From: DAOTWY01 sp003696565
GTDB lineage: Bacteria; Chloroflexota; Anaerolineae; Aggregatilineales; Phototrophicaceae
Assembly: GCA_034435635.1 (NCBI GenBank)
Contig: DAOTWY010000022.1
Span: 1 to 51,223 of the forward strand
Length of the DNA: 51,223 bases
Reading direction: 5' to 3'
The position numbers were made by a program, and so were the translations under genes. The notes under the pieces are model-generated. The model did no database searches. It was not told the DNA's origin and was given only the letters and a program-made list of their open reading frames with translations. Below, one piece after another: positions 16,911 to 27,001 of this stretch (position 1 is the first letter of the stretch; the number at the start of each line of letters is the position of its first letter).

Positions 16911-19900
16911 TTATTCGGAAGCGGTTTCCTCCGGCTCAATCAGCTCTGGAGTTGCTTCTGGTTGGATCATCTCTACATCAATCTCCATAGGCACGGGGAA
17001 CGGTTCAAAACGCATAACTTGGTTAAATGTCAAATCTGTTACATAGACATTACCATCACCGTCTATTGCGATACCACCCAGCACACCCAGTTGAACCAAG
17101 CCTGTCTCACCAATTGCCTGCCCAAATGACCCTATACAATCACCATTTGTGTTGTAAACCAATACACGTGCCGCATCTGGATCAGTGACATATAACAGAT
17201 CACGAACAGGATCAATGGCAATATACGGGCGGTTACCCAGCTCCTCAGTCCATCCAGTCACAGGGATATTCTGAACAAATGCTCCGTCTAAAGTAAAGAC
17301 AGCCACACGTTGATTCCAAGTATCAGCGACAAACAAGCGTCCATCTGGTGAAATCGCCAAACCAACCGGCTCATTTAATTGCCCGTCTCCGCTGCCACCA
17401 CTGCCAATATCCCGTAGGAACACACCATCAGCTGTATACACACGAATGCGCTTATTCCCCGTATCCGCCACATAGACCCGACCAACTGAGTCCACAGCAA
17501 TATCACGCGGTCCCCAAAAACCATCCGTTGGGTTAGTCGTCACATCAAAGCCACGCATATCAGGTTGTCCCCAAGATGTAATCGGCTCAAGCTCAGGTGT
17601 AAACGCACGGATCAAGAAGTTCCAAGTATCTACAACATAAATTGTACCATCTGGCGCAACCGCAACACTGTGCGGACGATTGAAGAACGCCCCAACTTGA
17701 TCCACACTGCCCTGTTGTCCAAATGAATTTAACAACGTGCCATTGGTATCATACACACTAATACGAGCCGCGCCCTCACCTTCATTGGCAATAAAAACAC
17801 GCCCATCCGCCGTTATGTCCAAACCTAAGGGGCGCACAAACGGTTGAACGGCATCATTAAAGACTAGCTCTGGCTGTAAGGGAGTAAAATTTTCCAGGCA
17901 AATATTTGGCTCTACTTCAGTAAAAGCATTCAATGTATTCACATCGCCTATACCATATTGCCAAACCTGTGCTGCCACATCCTTACGAATATATACCGAC
18001 ATCATGTCCGAGACAGGCCACTTTGTCAGCGTAAACTGATTGACATAACTTGGATCGGCTATCACCCGTGATTCACGATAGCGTGAGTAATCACGACTCC
18101 ACCAAATATCAAATAATCCGCGCCGACCAATTGCTGATCCTGGGTTTTCAAAGTCAAACATATCGTTCACCCGTTGGGCAGTCAACCCAAAATAATCCTG
18201 CATGGGCCACCACATCCGCACGTAGTCAAAGCGCTGATAGTTATCCCCTAATAACGCCTCTACCTTGCCACGGTTAGCATCACCAACGATAACTGCCACA
18301 ACATCATTGAGTTGTTGTAGTGTTGGCGGATTATTGCCAATGTATATCACACTGCCTGCATTACTAAAATCACGCAAATACCAACTACCGGGCCAAGAGA
18401 AGCGGTCATCATGCATCACACGCATATCTAACCCACCTGTGATGCGGGTGCTCAAGTCCGCCAGTTCTTCTACAACAAACTTATTTGCTGGACCAGCATG
18501 GGCATATACCAAAAATTCGGTCGCATAATCGTGATTAATATAGTTTGCCATCCATGCAGCGCGGAACGTTAAAACAGCCAATAAGCCAAAAGAAGCCACG
18601 GCTAGCATCTGGCGTACATGATGCCACCCCGTAAAGCGTGTTGCCCAATAATATATCCCTGCCAACACGCCAATCAACACAATCAACGACGCTAACCAAC
18701 TATATGTCCATTCCAGTTGTACTTGTGTCGTCCCCTGAAACGGTGCCTGATCAGCCAAAAGCGGCATAATCAACTGAAAAATTGCTACAAACCCCACGGG
18801 GATCAACAGCAAATATAACCATCCATTTGTAATAAATCGCCGCCAATCTATCCGTTCAATGACACGTCCAAAATACCAGCCTGTCAATAAAATCATTGGT
18901 AATGTGATATGCACACCTAGCCAGGGCATTTTTTCACCTGCTAGTGTATACCCCAAGAAATTCAAAACAGCCCACCATCCAACAAACAGCAGGAACGGCA
19001 CACTGTCTAATTTCCATTTACCCTCTGTTGGATAACGCGATGGCTGCGGTTCATGTGCCATCAAATGGCGATAGTATGGTACATATTGGTTATACCATAT
19101 CGAAAATTGTAGCCCCCCACCAAATAACAACACCCCACCAAATAACAACAACAGCGTGCTACTAACCGATGTCACACCCAACAAGCTAACGCTTTCATTC
19201 CAACGCAACAGGCTATTAAACAAGACAATCATCAAGCCAATAATGATCATAAACACAGAAACAAAGCCCATTAAAATCGCAGGAGGCAAATCAGTCACCG
19301 TTGCTGATGCTGGCTCAATAACTTCGTCATGGACTACATCAAAATTGACTTCTTCCACCGGTTCAGATGCTTCTATGTCACCACCCTGCACTGCATCTAA
19401 AGCTAAAAGCGGCTGTGTTTCATCTTCATATTCACGTTGCCGCCGCCAAAACACCACCAACCCCGCCAACATCGCAAAAAAGCTTCCAATCAATGGCAAA
19501 AATTCGTAAATTGGCATAATAACCACCGCATAATAGTATTGGGGTTGGCTTCCTCTGCGAACACCTTGCTGTTCAAACCAATATTGCAAGCTATAAATCA
19601 TCCCACTGGCGATTCCTTCAATATTGGTGAAAACAGTTGTAAAGAAAAACAGGAAAATAATGTGGAAAACAATAAACGCACCAAGCCAACGTTTCCAATT
19701 CCACGCAATCCCAGCCGCCACCGCTACCGCCATCATCGGTAACCACGCCAAAAAGCCAATCACAAATTGACCAACTTCCATGTCGCCTTGTGTCGGCAGA
19801 ATATTATTCAACCAGCTCATTTCCTGCCCGATGCGCATCCAATCTACCGCGGTACTATGTGACATGACAATAAATACCGCAGTTAGCCAGGGTAAAATCA

Positions 19901-21383
19901 ATGACCCCATCACCATCAATACGTCAAATTCTGGGAAGAAGCGCAAATATCGCCACCAACCGCGCATTTTGCTATAAACAATACCCGCAATTGAAACGGC
20001 AGCCACCACCCACGCCAATACCAATGCCCCTTCACGAAAAGACGTAGGAACAGACAGGTCTACTTCCCCTGTTTCCGGGTTTGTGGGAATCGGTTGTGCT
20101 TGGACTTCTGTGCCATTTCGTGATGGCTCATGGGAGATTTCTTCAAATACAATCATCCCAGCACATAAAAATAACGTTAATGCAGAAAGCATCAAAAACG
20201 GACGCAAAAACGACCTGGTAATTTCAATACGAAACGCCGCGTAAATTAATAACAGTGAACCAGATACCACCAGCCCTAACGCCAATGATGCCGCATTCGT
20301 GCTAACTGTTTGTGATTGTGTTTGATCACCAATAACCGATGTTATTGTCGTATGTGATAACAAGTTAGATAAAGTTAATGTCAGCAATATCGCCAAAACC
20401 AACATCAACACATCTAGAATACTAAAATGTACAGCACCCCGCTTATATGCCCATAACCCTGTGCCAACCACACACGCCAACATCAGCACAAAAACAAGAG
20501 CCGTCCACGTTAAAAATGTGGAAAAATCGGTAGAAATTGGCTTCAGTGTGATCAAATTGCCAAATTCTGCCAACAAAAAGTCAATTCTTGCATCCAACGT
20601 CGGGGAAGTTTGCAACGAAATGCTGATAACGACAATCAACGCAAGTGCCATCACACCAGCCAACAGCATCGCCATATTGAACATGTTGAACACTACACGT
20701 CCATTAATGCCCCATACATGCTGCACAACCCGAACCAGCCAATAAATCGTTAGGAACAAGCCAAAGATCGCAATATATATAAACGCAGTTTCCTTTGAAC
20801 CTAAGTTCCAAATCATCGAAGCCGCGATGATGTATAACCAATATGCCCTACCCTTAACCCGTGCCGGACCACTGATATACATCATCGCCGCCCAAAAGAG
20901 CAATAATGCTGATAGCATCGACGGCGTATCATGTCGAATATAGCGATTGTAGTATAAAATTAACGGCGAAATCAGGATCATGATCGACGTTAATATCGCC
21001 CCAACACGCCCCAACCACCGCCGTAACAGCACCGGGAACATCACCATCAAAACCCCCAGCACTGCTGGATAAATCCGCGAGCTAAAGTCATCCACCCCAA
21101 AAAGTTGATAAGATAACGCCGTGGCATGGAATAAAATTGGACCATGCATCATCGGGTTATGGCGATAGTTTCCATCCTGCGCCAAATTATTTGAAAAAAC
21201 GGTGTGCAGGCTTTCATCATGACTCATCGCACGATCCCCTAACATATGGAATCGCGTAAATATCGCCAAAAAGAGAATAGCAATATAAATAATAACTTCC
21301 CAATTCCAATTAAAAGACCGCGCAAGGGCGATATTTAAACCGTTTGGTTGCTGTTCTTGTTTCATCATCTGTCCGTCCATCAT
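16911..21383 (-). CDS. Agl23/TIGR03663-type membrane glycosyltransferase fused to an NHL beta-propeller
   Basis: A 1490-residue protein. Residues about 30-1010 are a very large multi-span membrane region that opens with AIFTRFHMLGDRAMSHDESLH and NPMMHGPILFH, the acidic first-loop signature of the TIGR03663 'flippase-associated' family. A soluble segment follows. From about 1180 to 1455 five to six repeated blades of NHL type can be read, each with a PxGxAxxxDGxxxVxDTxNxRxxxF-like pattern (for example VGLAISPDGRLFVADTWNQR). The acidic tail is Glu/Pro rich. It overlaps the anti-sigma gene by 4 bases (ATGA) and ends at a terminator. The propeller would sit outside the membrane and may bind polymer or protein. 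Confidence 0.88.
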   Translation of the reverse strand: MMDGQMMKQEQQPNGLNIALARSFNWNWEVIIYIAILFLAIFTRFHMLGDRAMSHDESLHTVFSNNLAQDGNYRHNPMMHGPILFHATALSYQLFGVDDFSSRIYPAVLGVLMVMFPVLLRRWLGRVGAILTSIMILISPLILYYNRYIRHDTPSMLSALLLFWAAMMYISGPARVKGRAYWLYIIAASMIWNLGSKETAFIYIAIFGLFLTIYWLVRVVQHVWGINGRVVFNMFNMAMLLAGVMALALIVVISISLQTSPTLDARIDFLLAEFGNLITLKPISTDFSTFLTWTALVFVLMLACVVGTGLWAYKRGAVHFSILDVLMLVLAILLTLTLSNLLSHTTITSVIGDQTQSQTVSTNAASLALGLVVSGSLLLIYAAFRIEITRSFLRPFLMLSALTLFLCAGMIVFEEISHEPSRNGTEVQAQPIPTNPETGEVDLSVPTSFREGALVLAWVVAAVSIAGIVYSKMRGWWRYLRFFPEFDVLMVMGSLILPWLTAVFIVMSHSTAVDWMRIGQEMSWLNNILPTQGDMEVGQFVIGFLAWLPMMAVAVAAGIAWNWKRWLGAFIVFHIIFLFFFTTVFTNIEGIASGMIYSLQYWFEQQGVRRGSQPQYYYAVVIMPIYEFLPLIGSFFAMLAGLVVFWRRQREYEDETQPLLALDAVQGGDIEASEPVEEVNFDVVHDEVIEPASATVTDLPPAILMGFVSVFMIIIGLMIVLFNSLLRWNESVSLLGVTSVSSTLLLLFGGVLLFGGGLQFSIWYNQYVPYYRHLMAHEPQPSRYPTEGKWKLDSVPFLLFVGWWAVLNFLGYTLAGEKMPWLGVHITLPMILLTGWYFGRVIERIDWRRFITNGWLYLLLIPVGFVAIFQLIMPLLADQAPFQGTTQVQLEWTYSWLASLIVLIGVLAGIYYWATRFTGWHHVRQMLAVASFGLLAVLTFRAAWMANYINHDYATEFLVYAHAGPANKFVVEELADLSTRITGGLDMRVMHDDRFSWPGSWYLRDFSNAGSVIYIGNNPPTLQQLNDVVAVIVGDANRGKVEALLGDNYQRFDYVRMWWPMQDYFGLTAQRVNDMFDFENPGSAIGRRGLFDIWWSRDYSRYRESRVIADPSYVNQFTLTKWPVSDMMSVYIRKDVAAQVWQYGIGDVNTLNAFTEVEPNICLENFTPLQPELVFNDAVQPFVRPLGLDITADGRVFIANEGEGAARISVYDTNGTLLNSFGQQGSVDQVGAFFNRPHSVAVAPDGTIYVVDTWNFLIRAFTPELEPITSWGQPDMRGFDVTTNPTDGFWGPRDIAVDSVGRVYVADTGNKRIRVYTADGVFLRDIGSGGSGDGQLNEPVGLAISPDGRLFVADTWNQRVAVFTLDGAFVQNIPVTGWTEELGNRPYIAIDPVRDLLYVTDPDAARVLVYNTNGDCIGSFGQAIGETGLVQLGVLGGIAIDGDGNVYVTDLTFNQVMRFEPFPVPMEIDVEMIQPEATPELIEPEETASE

Positions 21384-21871
21384 CCCCCAGGCGTAACCAC
21401 GGCAGCCGGGGTTACATTCATTAACTGACTAGTCAATTCAAGCGTATTATTCACAACAACTGCTACTGGTGTAGCCCCCGGTGTAACCACTTTTTGGATC
21501 AATGTTTGTGGCTGTGGCTGAGTTGCCACACTAGCTTCCACCGCTGGCTGGCTAACAAACAACGGTATCATCAACAGGACAACCATAACAGCGATCAAAA
21601 CACCATAACGCAAATGCGGTGTTGCCACAGTCGGCTGCTGCATCTGCAACTGTACCGCATTCCAAATCCGTTCTATCTGTCCAGCTTCGGGTATACCAAT
21701 ACCAGGCACTCGCATTTTTAACTCATGCTGCAACTCACGTTGCCGCACATATTCTGCATAGCAACGGGGACACGTGTCAATATACTGTGCCATCCGCCGC
21801 TGCACCCGTGGCGGAAGTTCGCCATTAATATATGCCACCATTCGAGATCGACAATAGCGATATTTCATCAT
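21380..21871 (-). CDS. Anti-sigma factor with variant zinc finger and one membrane span
   Basis: A 163-residue single-span protein. The N-terminal ZAS/zf-HC2-like domain reads C7, then Y30-xxx-C34-xx-C37: the histidine of the usual HxxxCxxC is a tyrosine here. A hydrophobic segment (GVLIAVMVVLLMIPLFV, about 89-106) is followed by a Thr/Val/Pro-rich outside tail. I use the ATG at 21871, which shares its A with the sigma stop (TGATG). The longer frame to 21979 reads into the sigma gene. It is the partner of the sigma factor by position and is coupled to the Agl23/NHL gene downstream. Confidence 0.85.
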   Translation of the reverse strand: MMKYRYCRSRMVAYINGELPPRVQRRMAQYIDTCPRCYAEYVRQRELQHELKMRVPGIGIPEAGQIERIWNAVQLQMQQPTVATPHLRYGVLIAVMVVLLMIPLFVSQPAVEASVATQPQPQTLIQKVVTPGATPVAVVVNNTLELTSQLMNVTPAAVVTPGG

Positions 21872-22458
21872 CAAAAACTCAGTAATTCCTCTAACAAACC
21901 TTGCCCTTGTGATTGTAATAATTTTCGCAAACGCTGATGTGCTAGGCGTACTCGGCTTTCTGCGGTTTTTGCCGGGCAATTCATGACATCAGCAATCTCA
22001 CGATAGGTCAAACCATGTCCATAGCGTAACACCACGGCTTCCCGTAAATTGAGCGGCAGTTCGATCAATGCCTCTGTCAAAGCATCCTGTACATTGCGTT
22101 GAGCTAGTGCCGCCTCTGGGGTTTCAGATTGTGGTGCGGGGATGTTCAACTGAAAAATTTGAGAAAAATCAATTTGAGGCAATCGTTTACGTCGATAAGT
22201 ATTCCGGCAGCGACTCACCGCAATGGTATATAACCACGTCTTAAATGCCGACTTATCTGAATCATATCGCTTCAGATTTTTAAAGGCATAAACAAATACC
22301 TCTTGTACCACATCTTCCGCATCTTGCTTATGAAACACCAAACTATAACACAGCCGATAAATCCCCGCCGCATATAATTCATATAGTTCGGTATATGCGA
22401 TTTGCTCCCCCTGCAAACACCGAGCAATTAACCCCAAAGCCTGTTCTTGTTCCGACAC
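21871..22458 (-). CDS. ECF-family RNA polymerase sigma factor
   Basis: A 195-residue sigma-70 family protein holding only regions 2 and 4. Region 2 includes AEDVVQEVFVYAFKNLKRYD and TWLYTIAVSRCRNTYRR (about 48-95). Region 4 includes LPLNLREAVVLRYGHGLTYREIADVM and the recognition helix AKTAESRVRLAHQRLRK (about 130-180). It starts with GTG at 22458 after GAGGTGA. The anti-sigma follows with a one-base overlap. It is embedded in the glycosyltransferase run (53 bases after the previous stop), so control of that run and autoregulation are likely but not shown. Confidence 0.94.
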   Translation of the reverse strand: MSEQEQALGLIARCLQGEQIAYTELYELYAAGIYRLCYSLVFHKQDAEDVVQEVFVYAFKNLKRYDSDKSAFKTWLYTIAVSRCRNTYRRKRLPQIDFSQIFQLNIPAPQSETPEAALAQRNVQDALTEALIELPLNLREAVVLRYGHGLTYREIADVMNCPAKTAESRVRLAHQRLRKLLQSQGQGLLEELLSF

Positions 22459-22492
22459 AATCTCACCTCATTCCGCTGCTGCTCAATATACA

Positions 22493-22520
22493 CAGCCATG
22501 TTCTGGATTCCTCATGGCTG
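22493..22520 (-). repeat. 8-bp inverted repeat at the end of the 22512 gene
   Basis: CAGCCATG at 22493-22500 and CATGGCTG at 22513-22520 with a 12-base loop, overlapping the stop codon of the upstream gene. No T-run follows, so it is a weak candidate for terminator or mRNA processing between the glycosyltransferase genes and the sigma factor gene. Confidence 0.35.
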
Positions 22521-24425
22521 CTGCATCACAGAAGGGGAGCTATTATAAATATCTTCCCGTACCCAAAGAATATACGTTTCACCATCCCATTGTGGAACAC
22601 GAACTTTGCGTACTGCCCACCAGGGTAACCAATCTAGTCCTTGCAATACATCGGTGTGCCAATTATGGCTTAAGACAAAACGCTGTCCCACATAATCCGT
22701 CCCCAAATCTGGTTGATTCAGGTCTATTTCTTCACCATTAACGTCCAAAATGTGCTGTGGTAACAAAACAACTTCCGCAAAGCGTCCTTCTTCAACCGAC
22801 TCAATAAACCTCGCATTTGGAAAATCGCGTACAATCCACGCAGCTAACCCGCTTTCATCAGCATAAATTGCAACCGGAATTTGTGGCATCCCTTGTGTTT
22901 CACGGAAGGCAAGCTCCTCTAATGTCGTTCTCAGTAGCCGTGTTCCGTTTGCCGGCGCGTTCAGATGCCAATATTCCACAGCATCGTCTTTCCGCGCCCC
23001 AACTAAATTCCAACTTACGCCTAAATGAGCGACCAAAACAAACAGAAAAAAGCCGATTATATACCCCTGTGCTGGCACCGCCCCACCCCATAAACTAGAC
23101 GAGAGAAAATATCCTACCAGCATCAGCAGCACCGCAATCATCACCCAAATCAAGCCAATAGATACATTGCCACGTCCCGGCATACTTAAACTACTCAGAT
23201 AATTAGATAAGCTACCATCTTGTACGAATAAAACGCCCCGCGCCGCAATCTGGAAGTGCAGTGCCAACACAAATAACAAAATAAACATCGCCCCTGCCAT
23301 CAGCCACCGCACTTGATTAACACGCTTAACTTGTGATTCAGAATCGTCATGCTGCCAATCACCTGTCCATACCAATGGAAAGCGATAATCATCAAACGCT
23401 GCAGAAACACCATATGAAGCAAGCCCAATTAACGGTAATGATATCCACAACGCATCTGCCGCTGTCCCTCCAGGGTAAATAACTGCTGCAATGATGCCAA
23501 TACCCAACCACGCCATCAGGAAACGTTCCACAAACGTAACCCTCTGCCGCAAGTTCATCACAATCAGGCTAATCAACACTAATACAAATGTGGCAGTCTC
23601 ATAAAATATGGCGATTCGCAAAGGGAAAAATGACGGGGTATCGCTTTCCGACCAGCCACGTAAAAACGCCTCTATCTGAGCTGTTACAAAACGCATCCCT
23701 TGTGGATAGATGAAAAAGGCTGTTGAAAGCACAAAAATAACCAAGAGAGCCGTCACACCACTCATTACCCATGGGAACCCCCGGAACCGCTCACGGATTT
23801 GTTGAGTGAGTGGAATATCTGTTTCATCTTCCAATTCCATTGATGTCAGCGATACTGTGATTGCACCGGCGATGACCAAAATCAACGCCAACATCAGCCC
23901 TCCCGAGCTAGCAAATAAAGTCATCAGTGCAAACATCACCAAAGTCAACACACCATATTGCCCACGTTCCCACCATCGCCATATTGCCCACAATCCAACC
24001 ATGGCGAATAGCGCAGCCCAGGTTATACCCTCACTAAAACGTGAAGTTGCTAACACAATTGGTGAAACAGTTAACAACAAAGCAAACACAAATGCACGCC
24101 CGCGCCCAATCAGATCACGAAAGAGAAAAGGAGTCAGCGTTAAAAACACACCTGCTATTGCCGTTAACACACGTGCAGCAAACTCATCAGCACCCACCAA
24201 AGAAAATGTGACTGCCTGCGCCCAAAATACTGCCGGGCTATCCGCCAGCACGATCTCACCAGGAGCATCTACTGAAACTGTCCGCCATGCTGCTAGCGCG
24301 GAACCTGTCTCCCTCGGTGTTAAAGGGACTTCCCCAAGCGAAAATATCCGCAAAACAAACGTAATGAAAATAAGACCAACTATCGCCAGGGTTTCAATCG
24401 AAATACGCCTATTTATCATATCCAT
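22512..24425 (-). CDS. GT-C-type membrane glycosyltransferase
   Basis: A 637-residue multi-span membrane protein. Span 1 (TLAIVGLIFITFVLRIF) is followed by a first loop SLGEVPLTPRETGSALAAWR, where a Glu takes the usual acidic position, and ADSPAVFWAQ aligns with the second loop. The last 150 residues are soluble and end with WYxWxR-like strands. The ATG at 24425 shares its A with the stop of the DUF2298 gene upstream (TAATG), so they are co-translated. It belongs to the GT39/ArnT-like superfamily by topology. Substrate unknown. Confidence 0.82.
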   Translation of the reverse strand: MDMINRRISIETLAIVGLIFITFVLRIFSLGEVPLTPRETGSALAAWRTVSVDAPGEIVLADSPAVFWAQAVTFSLVGADEFAARVLTAIAGVFLTLTPFLFRDLIGRGRAFVFALLLTVSPIVLATSRFSEGITWAALFAMVGLWAIWRWWERGQYGVLTLVMFALMTLFASSGGLMLALILVIAGAITVSLTSMELEDETDIPLTQQIRERFRGFPWVMSGVTALLVIFVLSTAFFIYPQGMRFVTAQIEAFLRGWSESDTPSFFPLRIAIFYETATFVLVLISLIVMNLRQRVTFVERFLMAWLGIGIIAAVIYPGGTAADALWISLPLIGLASYGVSAAFDDYRFPLVWTGDWQHDDSESQVKRVNQVRWLMAGAMFILLFVLALHFQIAARGVLFVQDGSLSNYLSSLSMPGRGNVSIGLIWVMIAVLLMLVGYFLSSSLWGGAVPAQGYIIGFFLFVLVAHLGVSWNLVGARKDDAVEYWHLNAPANGTRLLRTTLEELAFRETQGMPQIPVAIYADESGLAAWIVRDFPNARFIESVEEGRFAEVVLLPQHILDVNGEEIDLNQPDLGTDYVGQRFVLSHNWHTDVLQGLDWLPWWAVRKVRVPQWDGETYILWVREDIYNSSPSVMQQP

Positions 24426-27001
24426 TATCCATCATTTCCCACCCGATAAATCCGAGTTGTTTCTCCCGAAGCCGCTGTTGCTTCACACACTACCGGGAAA
24501 TGGTCATCAAACTTGATGCGTGCATCCGTCCCATAATATCGCCGCTCAACACTGCCAAAAATGACATAATCAATCTCATAACGGGCAATAATTTGCTGTG
24601 TAATACTCAAACGTGGGTCTCTGAACAGCATATCTAAATCAGATGTCCGCGTACCAACTGCTTCCCCATAACCGGTTCCCCGCCACTGAGATTGATGCCC
24701 CGTCCAGCCTATGATGACCGGAATCCCCGTTAATGAGCCAACACGCCCGTGTTCTGGGTTATAGTTCACACGCGAAGGATTTGCTTCTGGATTTGCCTCT
24801 GCAACAACGGCTTCATCACGACCAACCACATCCTTGAGGCACATAATTGCATCATAATCTGCGTTTGATGGGATAAAATTACGCCCACCGTCCAACGTCA
24901 GGGTTAGATCAGCCGTTTCACGATATAAAAACATGCGATTATAATACCCAAACAAACTATAAATTGACCCAACAACCATCAGTAACACAACCAACGCGCC
25001 ATATGTTCCCCGCAACATTGCGGGCGGCTTCCATAAATTGATGTCCATCGTCAATGTATATACACCGTATGCTGCGCAAATACTGAACATCACCCATGCC
25101 TGATAATAAAATTTAAAGACTGTGTTCATACGTGTGCCAAAGTTATCTCGCAGATAAACAAATTCCGGCACAATAATTAGCCCCAAGCCACAAACAAGTA
25201 ACAATAAAGCAAAGCTGTTTTGCAACGGATACGCGCGTGTTTCATCATCCTGCTTATTGCCAAATAAGCAAGCCATACCAAACCCTAGTGTGACAAACAA
25301 AATTAGAGGCGTTAACCCGCGTGCTAGCCATCGCCCAATGATTTGCTCAGTCACCTCACGCCACCCACCATACTGTGTGACATACTGATTTAATGTCACG
25401 CGGTAATCCGGTGCAATAACCCCTACCACCAATAAAAACAACATCATCAGCAGTAAGCCAGCAAACACCATCCCTGCCACACCAAAACCAACGGATAAAT
25501 TGATCCGACGTGCTTTAAAGCTGCGCCAAGTTTCTAATATCAAATAACCACCTAGCAGCAAGATAAACGGACCAAACATCACAAAAAGTTGTTGCGTGCG
25601 CGTGGGATGCAACACATTCGGTAATACCCCACCCAATTGTGAGCGAAAACCTATCAAAAACGGTGCAGACACTAATAAACCAACTATCAACACAGCCACA
25701 CCCAAACCTAACAATTCCAACCAATCTTGCCAGATTTTAGAAAGCCTCTGCCACTTAAGACGGCGAATAGCTTCCGCACCAATTAGCACCACAAGATACA
25801 TCGGCGCATCCCAGGTATTGAAGAAGATCAGCGCACCAATCCCCACACCATAAAATAGTATTTGCCAACGCTCCGGCGGCTGTGACGATAACATCACATT
25901 TAACGCCATCCCTAACACCAACAACACAAACGGCAAACTCATCACATGCGGGTGGCTATCCCCCAAGATGAAGCTAAATGCTGGGAACTCATCAATCACT
26001 TCATTGATACGCGCTCCCCGCTGCCGAAACATTGAATTCGCACACGCTCCTTCATACCCAGGCGTGGCTAATGCCCGTTCTGTAATCGTGCGGGATGCGC
26101 CAAACCAAAACCATGAAGGATATTCATCAGGATCCCAGACATTAATCGGCTGAAAGCCATCACTATATACCTCACGCTCTTTCGCGTCCCAAAAGCATAG
26201 GTAATCGTCGCTCGCTATCCCTGCCCGATAGGGCATCTCCACAATCGGCATATGGAAATTACTCATCCACAACAAGAAAAACGCCGCCAATCCCCCAAAC
26301 AGCATAGCGGTTTTGCGCGTCACGCCGTTATTTAACCACACCCCAAACTCAAATGCGCGCGAACGCACCAGATTATACGTCACCCCAAAAGCAGAAATAC
26401 CCGCCAGCGCAAAAAGCAATGCCAGGTGCATGTTATACCCAATTGTGCTGGGCACACCCGCTAACATAGCGTTCATCGCTGCCAATAAATACCCAAAATA
26501 GTAATAACTGATGGCATATCCTGAAAGCCAAGGGTCATTAGGCGGGAAAGACTGGCTTTGTTGAATCGCACTCATAAATGCCAAATCCATCGGTTTTTCT
26601 GTGCTGGTATAGTTGTTTTGGTGCGCGCGGAACAAAGCAAACCCCACCAATAACACAATAAACAACACTTCCGTCACCAGCACCAACCAGCGATTTTCAT
26701 GCCACCATGCTCGCCAATCTACCGGATGCACAATATGAGCAACCAACGCTAAAAGCAGCACCAGCCCCCAGGCAAATAAAATACTACCCACCGAGTTATC
26801 AATAAACCCCAATACGCCCAAAAACCAGAACGTAAACCCAATCAGTAGCCAACCTGCCGTGCGCGATAGGGTATATCCTTTATCTGGCAGGGCTGGGAAC
26901 AGCCGCCCCAGCAGTGGCATCACTGTTAACCCACCAATTGTGCTGATTAACCACCAGTTTACGAGTATCCACCCTTCACGGGCGATCCAATCAAAAAACA
27001 C
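24425..27001 (-). CDS. DUF2298 (Chlor_Arch_YYY) multi-span membrane protein
   Basis: 858 residues, almost wholly hydrophobic. The DUF2298 signature is clear: TEKPMDLAFMSAIQQS near 137, then PPNDPWLSGYAISYYYFGY (the YYY motif) and FILGDSHPHVMSLP around 342. The family is found in Chloroflexota and archaea and is thought to be related to membrane glycosyltransferases, but no activity is established to my knowledge. It starts at a GTG directly adjoining the stop of the 1783-residue fusion gene and overlaps the next gene by one base. It is a second copy of the C-terminal half of that fusion. Confidence 0.88.
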   Translation of the reverse strand: MFFDWIAREGWILVNWWLISTIGGLTVMPLLGRLFPALPDKGYTLSRTAGWLLIGFTFWFLGVLGFIDNSVGSILFAWGLVLLLALVAHIVHPVDWRAWWHENRWLVLVTEVLFIVLLVGFALFRAHQNNYTSTEKPMDLAFMSAIQQSQSFPPNDPWLSGYAISYYYFGYLLAAMNAMLAGVPSTIGYNMHLALLFALAGISAFGVTYNLVRSRAFEFGVWLNNGVTRKTAMLFGGLAAFFLLWMSNFHMPIVEMPYRAGIASDDYLCFWDAKEREVYSDGFQPINVWDPDEYPSWFWFGASRTITERALATPGYEGACANSMFRQRGARINEVIDEFPAFSFILGDSHPHVMSLPFVLLVLGMALNVMLSSQPPERWQILFYGVGIGALIFFNTWDAPMYLVVLIGAEAIRRLKWQRLSKIWQDWLELLGLGVAVLIVGLLVSAPFLIGFRSQLGGVLPNVLHPTRTQQLFVMFGPFILLLGGYLILETWRSFKARRINLSVGFGVAGMVFAGLLLMMLFLLVVGVIAPDYRVTLNQYVTQYGGWREVTEQIIGRWLARGLTPLILFVTLGFGMACLFGNKQDDETRAYPLQNSFALLLLVCGLGLIIVPEFVYLRDNFGTRMNTVFKFYYQAWVMFSICAAYGVYTLTMDINLWKPPAMLRGTYGALVVLLMVVGSIYSLFGYYNRMFLYRETADLTLTLDGGRNFIPSNADYDAIMCLKDVVGRDEAVVAEANPEANPSRVNYNPEHGRVGSLTGIPVIIGWTGHQSQWRGTGYGEAVGTRTSDLDMLFRDPRLSITQQIIARYEIDYVIFGSVERRYYGTDARIKFDDHFPVVCEATAASGETTRIYRVGNDG

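Noticed and set aside
21872..21979. Anti-sigma reading frame extended upstream to 21979
   Set aside because: The extra 36 residues are read from within the sigma factor gene; the TGATG junction at 21871 is the normal coupled start.
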